Assembly: GCF_001466725.1 (NCBI RefSeq)
Contig: NZ_CP013650.1
Coordinates: 1,798,001-1,862,000 of the forward strand
Reading direction: 5' to 3'
Length of the DNA: 64,000 nucleotides
Origin: Lacimicrobium alkaliphilum
Lineage (GTDB): Bacteria > Pseudomonadota > Gammaproteobacteria > Enterobacterales > Alteromonadaceae
Under the pieces are notes generated by a model. That model saw only the letters and a program-made list of their open reading frames with translations, was not told the origin of the DNA and did no database searches. Below are positions 33,133 to 40,021 of the stretch, in pieces; within the stretch, counting starts at the first letter, position 1, and every line of letters starts with the position of its first letter. The translations under genes were made by a program, and so were the position numbers.

Positions 33133-33531
33133 ATGATTGATATTCAGGCGACATTTCCGGTAATGGTGGCGAAAAATCTGGACAAGCTGGAGCACTTCTA
33201 TACCGGGGTTTTCGGTTTTGAGGCGGTGTTTTTTGACCCCGATTTTTACCTGCACCTGGTTTCACCGGCCACAGGCGCCCAGTTGGGCTTTCTGCATGCC
33301 AATCATCAAACACAGCCTGCTTTTCTTCATCCATTAATGTGTACTGATGGCTATGTGATCAGCTTTGAAGTGAGTGATGCAACAAAAGCTTATGCCGAAG
33401 CGAAGAGATTGGACTTGCCTGTTGTGATGGCGATGAAAGATGAAGAGTGGGGACAAAGACACTTTATCCTTGAAGATCCGGCTGGTTTTAAAGTCGACAT
33501 TGTAGAGCACCAGCAAAGCCCTACAAACTGA
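33133..33531 (+). CDS. VOC (glyoxalase/bleomycin resistance-like) protein
   Basis: A 132-residue VOC protein: TFPVMVAKNLDKLEHFYTGV, FGFEAVFFDPDFYLHLVSP and HFILEDPAGFKVDIVEH give the paired beta-alpha-beta-beta-beta modules. The metal-ligand positions are poorly kept apart from the final Glu, so it may bind rather than convert ligands. AAAGGAGCAAT precedes ATG 33133; the frame from 33085 is not needed. First gene after the AraC regulator. Confidence 0.82.
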   Translation: MIDIQATFPVMVAKNLDKLEHFYTGVFGFEAVFFDPDFYLHLVSPATGAQLGFLHANHQTQPAFLHPLMCTDGYVISFEVSDATKAYAEAKRLDLPVVMAMKDEEWGQRHFILEDPAGFKVDIVEHQQSPTN

Positions 33532-33557
33532 CAAGTTTTGTAACAGCTTGATCCATG

Positions 33558-33575
33558 CCGGGCTAAGCTGCCCGG
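33558..33575 (+). terminator. Hairpin after the VOC gene
   Basis: CCGGGC-TAAGCT-GCCCGG forms a perfect 6-bp stem 26 bases after the VOC stop. No T-run follows, so termination is only possible. The rest of 33532-33692 has no gene. Confidence 0.4.
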
Positions 33576-33692
33576 TGTTAGAGTGAATGCAACGATGCAT
33601 TACGCGCCAAGCCTGGCATTTTTTAATGTCACCGGGCAAGTGGCTTAATCTGCAATAAAAATTAAGGCTTTGGTTTTAAACATGGAGTGAAG

Positions 33693-34097
33693 ATGAAATC
33701 TATTACGACATTTCTGATGTTTGTAGGTGAACAGGCGGGGAAGACCGAAGAGGCCGTTAACTTTTACACTTCATTATTTTCTGATTCTGAAGTTCTCTCC
33801 ATTGAGCACTATGGTGCCGGTGAAAACGAGCCTGAGGGGGCAGTTAAAATCGCCAGGTTTACCCTCAATGGCACCTTGTTTATGGCCATGGACAGCCACC
33901 TGGAGCACAAATTCAGCTTTACGCCTTCTATCTCAATGTATGTTGAGTGTGAATCTGAACGGGAAATCGACGAGGTATTTGGTGCCCTGGCGGATGGTGG
34001 CGCTGAGCTTATGCCATTGGATAATTATGGTTTCAGTAAAAAATTCGGCTGGCTGAATGACCGCTATGGCGTGTCCTGGCAGCTGAACCTTATTTGA
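33693..34097 (+). CDS. VOC protein of the 3-demethylubiquinone-9 3-methyltransferase-like (PhnB) group
   Basis: A 134-residue VOC protein of the PhnB-like group: SITTFLMFVGEQAGKTEEAVNFY (start), SIEHYGAGENEPEGAVKIAR, FTLNGTLFMAMDSHLEHKF and the C-terminal FGWLNDRYGVSWQLN. Despite the historical name this group is not a methyltransferase. ATG 33693 follows GGAG better than GTG 33687. SRPBCC protein 34159 follows 61 bases on. PhnB-like VOC and SRPBCC genes are often neighbours in gammaproteobacteria; the shared substrate is unknown. Confidence 0.85.
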   Translation: MKSITTFLMFVGEQAGKTEEAVNFYTSLFSDSEVLSIEHYGAGENEPEGAVKIARFTLNGTLFMAMDSHLEHKFSFTPSISMYVECESEREIDEVFGALADGGAELMPLDNYGFSKKFGWLNDRYGVSWQLNLI

Positions 34098-34158
34098 TCA
34101 GTCCCCGATTACTTATAGAAAATAGTTTTAGTCTCTCAATGATTAAGGATAAATCCCG

Positions 34159-34587
34159 ATGGCAAATATAGAACATATTCAATATATCAATGTGCCGGTG
34201 GCGCAGGTTTATAACGCCCTGACTTCTACCGAAGGTTTGTCTGAGGTCTGGACGCGGGAGTTGAATGTGACAGCGCAGCCAGGTGCGATCAATGAATTTG
34301 GCTTTGGCGACGAGCCACCAACCCTGATGGAAATCGTCGAATTGGTTCCGGATAAAACCATCCTCTGGCACTGTGTGGGTTCCGACCCGGAATGGATAGG
34401 CACAAAGATCAGCTTTGAGCTTGAACAAAAGCAAGGGAAAACCTCGGTGCGGCTGCGCCATATGGACTGGCAGGATGTGACCGAGTTCTATCGTTTCTGT
34501 AATTATAACTGGGCCATTTTCCTGTTAAGTCTGAAGCAGTATTGCGAAGAAGGCAGGGGGATCCCTTTTCAGGAACGGAAATTCTAA
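34159..34587 (+). CDS. SRPBCC domain protein
   Basis: A 142-residue START-like protein: EHIQYINVPVAQVYNALTST, GLSEVWTRELNVTAQPGAIN, LWHCVGSDPEWIGTKISFEL and FLLSLKQYCEEGRGIPF. It is a diverged paralogue of the SRPBCC protein at 31750 (shared PEWIGT-like and LSLKQ elements). Co-directional with the VOC gene before it. Ligand unknown. Confidence 0.86.
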   Translation: MANIEHIQYINVPVAQVYNALTSTEGLSEVWTRELNVTAQPGAINEFGFGDEPPTLMEIVELVPDKTILWHCVGSDPEWIGTKISFELEQKQGKTSVRLRHMDWQDVTEFYRFCNYNWAIFLLSLKQYCEEGRGIPFQERKF

Positions 34588-34672
34588 TCCTTTGCAGATA
34601 ATAAGCCATAAGCTGTCGAAAGCTCCGTTTACCATGCGACTGTAGCTTATACATTTTGTACAGGGGGTGTGA

Positions 34673-35236
34673 ATGGCCCATGTAATTCACTCCATCAACA
34701 TTACCGCCAGTGGATTGTGCCATCATCTGGACAGTGCTGTTGATCGGCAGCACCATCAGTATGCGCTGGATCTGACTGCTTCGGCTGAGGCTTTGATATT
34801 GGGCAGAAACACCTTTGGTTTATTTATGCAGTTCTGGCCTGGCGCATCTGAAAGAGATGACTTACCTGCAGACGTTGTGGCGCTGGCCAGGGCATTTAGC
34901 AGGATCCCCAAGTATGTGGTTTCAAGTCGGCCAACTGAACTGACATGGAACAACACTACCCCTATTCAGGGCCCGGCGCTGGACAATGTCTCCAGGCAAT
35001 TGGCGAGGATACCCGGTACTGTGGTTGTTTTTGGCAGCCCCGGTCTGGCCACAAGCCTGTTAAATGAAGGGCTGATCGATGAAATTCACATTCTCGCCCA
35101 GCCCTTTATCGGCACGCAGGGGCCAAGGGCTTATAATGGATTAGAGCAGCGCGCAGAACTTAAACTTTTAATAGCAGAACCACTGTCATCTGAAGTCGTG
35201 CTGCTGCGCTATAAGGTGATAAAACCAGCCCCATAA
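34673..35236 (+). CDS. Dihydrofolate reductase-like (RibD C-terminal) protein
   Basis: A 187-residue NADPH-binding domain of the RibD/DHFR-like family: HSINITASGLCHHLDSAVDR, EALILGRNTFGLFMQFWPG, VVSSRPTELTWNNTTP and TVVVFGSPGLATSLLNEGLI followed by DEIHILAQPFI. Stand-alone proteins of this kind (YyaP/YwjB type) are orphan reductases; a riboflavin role needs the deaminase half, which is missing. The gap 35237-35411 after it holds no supported gene. Confidence 0.85.
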   Translation: MAHVIHSINITASGLCHHLDSAVDRQHHQYALDLTASAEALILGRNTFGLFMQFWPGASERDDLPADVVALARAFSRIPKYVVSSRPTELTWNNTTPIQGPALDNVSRQLARIPGTVVVFGSPGLATSLLNEGLIDEIHILAQPFIGTQGPRAYNGLEQRAELKLLIAEPLSSEVVLLRYKVIKPAP

Positions 35237-35411
35237 GGTCTCAGCTGAACACTCCTGGGCGGCCTGAGCAGAATCTCCGCCATGTCAGATACTATCGTAA
35301 GAAATCCTTTCCCAGGAAGGCAATTTTTTGAAACGGCAATTCTTGACCAAATTAAAAAAGCTGGCCAATATAAAACTGTGATTAAGCATAAACAGGGAAC
35401 AGGACGTGGTT

Positions 35412-35762
35412 ATGAACAACAAGCTGAAATTAAAAGAGGGGATGTTTGGGTTAATCCTGGTTGTAATCAGCGGTTGTGCCACTGACGTGAAAGATAAATA
35501 TGCCAGTATTGAAAATCTTTCTGATTCAGAGCGGAACCAGGCACTTAAAGATTGCTTTGATTATGACCTGAGTAAGACTGAGCGACAGGATTGTTTACTG
35601 CGCTACGCGCCTCCTGAAGTGGGCTATGAATGCAAGAATGTGCAGGTGTCAGGCAGCCGGTTTACCGAACGGGTCTGCTCTACTGCCAGTAAGCGATACT
35701 ATGAGCGCACTATGTCCAAGGAAACATTGGATAAGATCCAGCGGCATTCAAAGAGTTATTAA
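35412..35762 (+). CDS. Small putative lipoprotein of unknown function
   Basis: A 116-residue protein with the signal KLKEGMFGLILVVISGCATD, whose VISGC is a good lipobox. The mature part is rich in charged residues and has paired cysteines (LKDCFDY, RQDCLLRYAPPEVGYECKN, TERVCSTASKRYY). ATG 35412 is taken over GTG 35406. I recognise no domain. It lies between the reductase and a VOC gene with gaps of about 150 bases either side, so it is probably monocistronic. Confidence 0.65.
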   Translation: MNNKLKLKEGMFGLILVVISGCATDVKDKYASIENLSDSERNQALKDCFDYDLSKTERQDCLLRYAPPEVGYECKNVQVSGSRFTERVCSTASKRYYERTMSKETLDKIQRHSKSY

Positions 35763-35915
35763 ATCGACTCGTTGGGCCGCGCTTTAATGTTGTTATAACG
35801 CTCACCTGGCAATGAGTTTGAGCGATGAATGCCCTTATTCTTGCGTTAAGCCTCAGACTGTTATCCCAGCCAGTAACTAAACTGTTAACTGCTTCTTACC
35901 AACCGGACAGCAGGG

Positions 35916-36287
35916 ATGAAACCCCAATTCAAAGCAGGCAATAATATTGCCATGAAAATCCCACCTCATGAATATCAGCAAACCTTAAGTTTTTACCGCG
36001 ATGTGATTGGTCTCAAGCCTGTTCCGGTTACCGAAGAAGATGCCACTCCGCGCTTTGAATTTGGCGATAAGATACTGTGGCTGGATAAAGTCAGTGGCCT
36101 TAGTCAGGCAGAGATCTGGCTGGAGATTCTGACCGATGACATGGACAGTGCTGCTGATTTTCTGAGTTCCCGGGATTGTGCCCGTTGTGATGATGTTGAG
36201 CCCTTGCCCGACGGGTTCAAAGGTTTCTGGGTGGCTAACCCCGGCAATATCATTCACCTGATTTGCGAGTCCGACAAAGTTAACTAG
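35916..36287 (+). CDS. VOC family protein
   Basis: A 123-residue VOC-like protein: NIAMKIPPHEYQQTLSFYRD, VIGLKPVPVTEEDATPRFEF, IWLEILTDDMDSAADFLSSR and GFKGFWVANPGNIIHLICES. Metal ligands are only partly conserved. Fourth VOC gene of the window. It is convergent with the IrrE-like gene 34 bases away. Confidence 0.82.
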   Translation: MKPQFKAGNNIAMKIPPHEYQQTLSFYRDVIGLKPVPVTEEDATPRFEFGDKILWLDKVSGLSQAEIWLEILTDDMDSAADFLSSRDCARCDDVEPLPDGFKGFWVANPGNIIHLICESDKVN

Positions 36288-36298
36288 AAAGAACACTA

Positions 36299-36327
36299 GC
36301 TTAGCCATTCATATGGATGGTTTAAGC
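36299..36327. terminator. Quasi-palindrome at convergent gene ends
   Basis: GCTTAGCCATTC and GATGGTTTAAGC flank a central ATATG, forming an interrupted 29-base palindrome between the VOC gene and the IrrE-like gene, whose stop codon it includes. A bidirectional terminator role is plausible. Confidence 0.35.
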
Positions 36328-36864
36328 CAGCTTGAGCAGGCTTGCGGGAACCATGTCTAATGAGTCAATCAGTCCCAGCAGGCCACCTACCTCGTGGCTG
36401 TGAAACGCACAATTTACGAAATTGGGCAGCAGGCAGGCCTTGCGGGCATAGCCGTTGGTGTCAAAGTTAATGCCGCTGATCTTTTCAATAATACTTTCCG
36501 GTAACGCCAGGCGAGTGGCCAGAAACATATGTCGAGAGGCACGGTAACGGCGCACTTCTGCCAGAAAAAATACATCGCAGCTAAAGCGTTTTACTGCATC
36601 GGGGTTATTGTTGAGGATATAGTCGGCCAGCAGCAGGGGAATCAGAGTGCGGTTTTCCGTCTCGCTGTTATCCTCGCTCAACACAATGGCTGTGCGACCA
36701 AGCCGGGTGGCATTGGGCGGCAATAACACGCCTTTATCAGCGGTGCTGAAGGTTTTATGTACCACTACACAGTTAAGCTGTTCCGCCAATGCCAGGGTGT
36801 CGACCACCTCGTCTTTGGTACAATGATCGACCAGTTTTTGCAGATATTCACCTCTGGAACTCAT
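36322..36864 (-). CDS. Uncharacterised protein, possibly a catalytically dead ImmA/IrrE-like domain
   Basis: A 180-residue soluble protein without clear assignment. The order of elements, AIVLSEDNSETENRTLIPLLLADYIL then FFLAEVRRYRASRHMFLATRLALPESII, parallels the ImmA/IrrE peptidase pattern in which INxxLSxxxxRFTLAHELGH is followed by ExxANRFAAxLLMP. The zinc HExxH is absent (LLLADYIL at that place), so if related it cannot be a peptidase. The C-terminal third (CLLPNFVNCAFHSHEVGGLL) is unlike anything I recognise. It stands alone, divergent from the SLC13 gene. Confidence 0.6.
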   Translation of the reverse strand: MSSRGEYLQKLVDHCTKDEVVDTLALAEQLNCVVVHKTFSTADKGVLLPPNATRLGRTAIVLSEDNSETENRTLIPLLLADYILNNNPDAVKRFSCDVFFLAEVRRYRASRHMFLATRLALPESIIEKISGINFDTNGYARKACLLPNFVNCAFHSHEVGGLLGLIDSLDMVPASLLKLA

Positions 36865-36900
36865 GTATGGCTCTGCCTTTATCTGATGGCGTTTTGTCGT

Positions 36901-36915
36901 GTTGAAAATTTCAAC
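36901..36915. promoter_or_regulatory. 15-base palindrome in a divergent promoter region
   Basis: GTTGAAA-A-TTTCAAC is a perfect palindrome around one central base, between the divergent IrrE-like gene and SLC13 gene. A second weaker repeat (TCAAC-AATTG-GTTGA, near 36977) lies closer to the permease. Either could be an operator. Confidence 0.45.
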
Positions 36916-37066
36916 AGGTTTACCCCATTATCGTTGCCGTTGCGCAGGAAAAGCAACATCAAGCCTGCTCATGACTCAACAATTGGTTGATTTTCAATTT
37001 GTCTTTTTACTGATAGCCTGAAGTCATTGTTTATTATCGCCCGTCACGGATATCAATAAGGGAAAT

Positions 37067-38980
37067 ATGACACAAGAGCAGCTAACAATACTGGGCATAC
37101 TGGTGGGCACCATGGTGATGTTTCTGTGGGGCCGCTGGCGCCACGACATGGTGGCGCTGGGTGCTTTACTGGCCTGTGTGGTAAGCGGGCTGATAACACA
37201 GGAGCAGGCCTTCAGCGGTTTTGCGCATCCTGCGGTGATCACAGTAGCTTGTGTGCTGGTGCTCAGCCGTGGATTACAGACATCCGGTGCCGTGGATGCA
37301 CTGACCCGCAAAGTGTTGCCGGCCAAAGCCGGCATTACGCTCAGTCTTGCAGCCCTGGTTGGTGTTGCCGCCTTGCTATCGGGAATTATGAATAATGTGG
37401 GTGCCATGGCGTTGTTAATGCCGGTGGCGGTGCAGATGGCGCGCAGACTGGACTTGCCACCGGGGCAAATCCTGATGCCGCTGGCATTTGGCACGATTTT
37501 AGGTGGCATGACAACGCTTATCGGTACACCGCCAAATCTGATTGTGGCCGGTTTTCGCCAGCAATCTGGTTTGCAGAGCTTTTCAATGTTTGATTTCACT
37601 CCGGTCGGGCTGGCCGTCGCTTTGGGTGGCGTGGTTTTTGTTGTTCTATTGGGCTGGCGGCTGGTGCCGGGACGCAAACAAAGCGGAGTGGAAGGCTTTG
37701 AATCGGGAGCTTATGTTACCGAGACCAGAGTAGAAGAGGGCAGTAAAGCTGAAGGGAAGAGTCTGCGTGAAATTCAGCAGGCGCTGGATGACAATGACGC
37801 TCAGGTTCTGGCGCTGGTGCGTCATGAAATGCGCATGAATGCGCCAAACCCTTATCGTACTGTCAGGGCCGGAGACATCCTGGTGATCGAGGCGGAAACG
37901 GAGGTGCTGTCGAACGTGCTGTCAGGCTTAGGGCTGAAACTTGAAGAGGCAAAAGACACCAGATCTGAAGATACGGATCCGGAAGATTCTGAGCAGGATA
38001 CCGACAAAGAACAGAAAAGCCAGATGGCTGACATGGCCGCAAAGGAGAATAACGCGCCACAATCAACTGGCACACCGGATAAGGACGAGGACAAAGAGGA
38101 AGACGAAGACAATCAGGATGACAGCGATATTGTGCTCAGTGAACTGGTGGTACTGCCGGGCTCGCAATTAAATGGTCGTTCTGCGGCTGAGCTATCGCTG
38201 CGCACCCGCTATGGCTTAAACCTGCTGGCCTTGTCCCGCCAGGGACACAGGTCGATAAAAAGATTGCGGCAAACTGCATTGAAATCTGGTGATATGCTGC
38301 TGATGCAGGGCACCAAAGAAACCATTACCGAGTTCGGTGCCGACAATGGTTGCGTGCCATTAGCTGAGCGGGAGCTGAGTATTCCGGATACCAGAAAAGC
38401 CTGGCAGGCGAGCCTGATAATGCTGTTCGCGGTAGGTACGGCCGCGTTGGGTATTTTGCCGGCGGCAATCACTTTTACCATCGGCGTACTCGCCTCTATG
38501 GTACTGCGAACAGTACCGCCAAGGGCTGTGTATCAGTATATCGACTGGCCGGTGATTGTGCTGCTGGCGGCTTTGATACCCGTAGCGGAGGCCATGGAGA
38601 CCACCGGTGCCGCCGCTCTTATCGCAGAATTTTTATTAAATTCGGTAGCCTTGGGGGATGCGGTAGTGGGCCTGATCCTGATTATGGTGGTGACCATGTT
38701 CTTATCGGACTTGATGAACAATGCTGCCACAGCAGCCATGATGTGTCCTATTGCGCTGGGTACGGCAACGGCGCTGGGGGTGAGTGCCGATTCGTTTTTA
38801 ATGGCGGTGGCGATTGGTGCGTCCTGTGCATTTTTAACGCCCATAGGTCATCAGAATAACACCATGATACTCGGTCCCGGGGGATTCCGTTTCGGTGATT
38901 ACTGGCGCATGGGATTGCCCCTGGAAGTGTTGGTGGTGGGTATCAGCATTCCGATGCTGTTATGGATCTGGCCTTTGTAA
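37067..38980 (+). CDS. SLC13/DASS-family permease with two RCK_C domains
   Basis: A 637-residue transporter. The N-terminal half (about residues 1-205) and C-terminal half (about 445-637) hold the membrane helices, with the DASS signatures LSGIMNNVGAMALLMPVAVQ, TLIGTPPNLIV and, in the repeat, LSDLMNNAATAAMMCPIALG and SCAFLTPIGHQNN. Between lie two TrkA-C domains separated by an unusual Asp/Glu-rich linker (about residues 300-355). DASS proteins co-transport Na+ with sulfate or dicarboxylates. The NNxG/NNAA and TPxG motifs are intact, so function is expected. Confidence 0.88.
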   Translation: MTQEQLTILGILVGTMVMFLWGRWRHDMVALGALLACVVSGLITQEQAFSGFAHPAVITVACVLVLSRGLQTSGAVDALTRKVLPAKAGITLSLAALVGVAALLSGIMNNVGAMALLMPVAVQMARRLDLPPGQILMPLAFGTILGGMTTLIGTPPNLIVAGFRQQSGLQSFSMFDFTPVGLAVALGGVVFVVLLGWRLVPGRKQSGVEGFESGAYVTETRVEEGSKAEGKSLREIQQALDDNDAQVLALVRHEMRMNAPNPYRTVRAGDILVIEAETEVLSNVLSGLGLKLEEAKDTRSEDTDPEDSEQDTDKEQKSQMADMAAKENNAPQSTGTPDKDEDKEEDEDNQDDSDIVLSELVVLPGSQLNGRSAAELSLRTRYGLNLLALSRQGHRSIKRLRQTALKSGDMLLMQGTKETITEFGADNGCVPLAERELSIPDTRKAWQASLIMLFAVGTAALGILPAAITFTIGVLASMVLRTVPPRAVYQYIDWPVIVLLAALIPVAEAMETTGAAALIAEFLLNSVALGDAVVGLILIMVVTMFLSDLMNNAATAAMMCPIALGTATALGVSADSFLMAVAIGASCAFLTPIGHQNNTMILGPGGFRFGDYWRMGLPLEVLVVGISIPMLLWIWPL

Positions 38981-38993
38981 TATGTGGAGAGAG

Positions 38994-39348
38994 CTAAGTG
39001 TGCAGCACGGTTGAAAAACCACCATAGATTAATCGTTTTCCGTCGAACGGCATTGGGTTATTTGCCGGATCCATGCGAGGATCTTGCATGATGCGTTTCC
39101 ATCCAACATCAAGCACCTCTTTTGAAGGCCAGACAGCCCATGAAAATACGACAACTTCATTTTCTTTGTATTTTACCGATTTGGGAAATGAAGTAACCTC
39201 GCCTTCCGGCACATCGTCCCCCCCCGTTTTCATATATCTCAATCGCACCGTATTCTTTAAAAACATCCGCCATAGTTCTGGCTTGTTCAATATATTCCTA
39301 CTTTTTATTTTTTGGCACCGGAATGACGAAACCATCAATGTATGACAT
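38994..39348 (-). pseudogene. DUF1428 gene with an amber stop and a C8-tract frameshift
   Basis: From ATG 39348 (GAGGA upstream) the frame reads MSYIDGFVIPVPKNKK, then TAG at 39300-39298, then EYIEQARTMADVFKEYGAIE. It then meets the run of eight C at 39218-39225 (G on this strand). With seven bases there it would continue GGDDVPEGEVTSFPKSVKYK, FSWAVWPSKE and MPFDGKRLIYGGF, all typical of the DUF1428 family of about 118 residues. Two independent lesions indicate a real pseudogene, although the homopolymer could also be a read error. DUF1428 is a ferredoxin-fold family of unknown function. Confidence 0.82.
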
Positions 39349-39449
39349 AGTTATTTCCTCATTGTTGTGATTCATCAGAGTTTGTATACATTACACTTTT
39401 ATCCTGTGCGTCCAGTGAAGTGAATTGGACGGCGATAGCCCTGCACGGG

Positions 39450-39938
39450 TTATGCGACATCATTACTCATCAAATCAATTGTGAGCAATGGTAATTGCCG
39501 CTGTGGGATACTCTGAGACTCTCTAGAGCCAAATATTTTACCTCCTGCTGCCCGATAGAAACCTTCCGCATTGGGGTCACTCTGGATTGTTATCTTATCT
39601 CCACCGAGCTGTCTCACCAGACGTTTTGCGTGATTCATCAACAATTTTCCAATGCCTTTGCCAATGACAGCCGGCTCGACAAACAGGGCTTCTAATTCAA
39701 ATTCCCGCTCACTAAGCTTAGCAATTGCATAGTAACCTAATAACCCCGAATCTCCCTCGGCAACGTAGTAATGACGGATGGCAGAATTCAATAATTGTTC
39801 TGTGACAGCCAGTTCATTGCGGCAAGCCCGCATGAATGATTGCGAATATCCCCAATAGGCTTTTGAACGAATGGCCAGCTCCGTTAATTTATCGGCTTCC
39901 ACAGGGTTAGCAACTCTGATTGTTGCTCGGACAGTCAT
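39450..39938 (-). CDS. GNAT family N-acetyltransferase
   Basis: A 162-residue acetyltransferase. The motif A region is FELEALFVEPAVIGKGIGKL with the acetyl-CoA loop IGKGIGK, and the C-terminal DPNAEGFYRAAGGKIFGSRE is motif B. It begins TVRATIRVANPVEADKLTEL, typical of the family. Monocistronic, followed by a DUF1428 pseudogene and preceded by a strong terminator. Substrate unknown. Confidence 0.87.
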   Translation of the reverse strand: MTVRATIRVANPVEADKLTELAIRSKAYWGYSQSFMRACRNELAVTEQLLNSAIRHYYVAEGDSGLLGYYAIAKLSEREFELEALFVEPAVIGKGIGKLLMNHAKRLVRQLGGDKITIQSDPNAEGFYRAAGGKIFGSRESQSIPQRQLPLLTIDLMSNDVA

Positions 39939-39976
39939 CTTGCTTAATGCTCTTCAGATCTGGTAAACAATAGCCG

Positions 39977-40004
39977 AAAAGCCCGCGTTACAGGCGGGCT
40001 TTTT
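39977..40004. terminator. Strong bidirectional terminator
   Basis: AAAAGCCCGC-GTTACAG-GCGGGCTTTTT has a perfect GC-rich stem with an A-run on the left and a T-run on the right. It lies 18 bases past the end of the TonB receptor on the minus strand and upstream of the GNAT gene, so it ends the receptor transcript. Confidence 0.88.
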
Positions 40005-40021
40005 GGGGTGATGCCCTCTAA

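Noticed and set aside
35282..35485. 67-codon frame overlapping the lipoprotein start
   Set aside because: It lacks a domain and ribosome site, and the lipoprotein with clear lipobox uses another frame.
37024..37677. Long antisense frame (217 codons) opposite the SLC13 permease
   Set aside because: Its product is Ala/Thr/Pro-rich with no domain, and it lies fully opposite a clear transporter gene. It is a reading-frame shadow.
39298..39300. Read-through of the TAG in the DUF1428 gene (pyrrolysine or suppressor)
   Set aside because: No pyrrolysine machinery is visible and a second lesion follows in the same gene, so decay is more likely.
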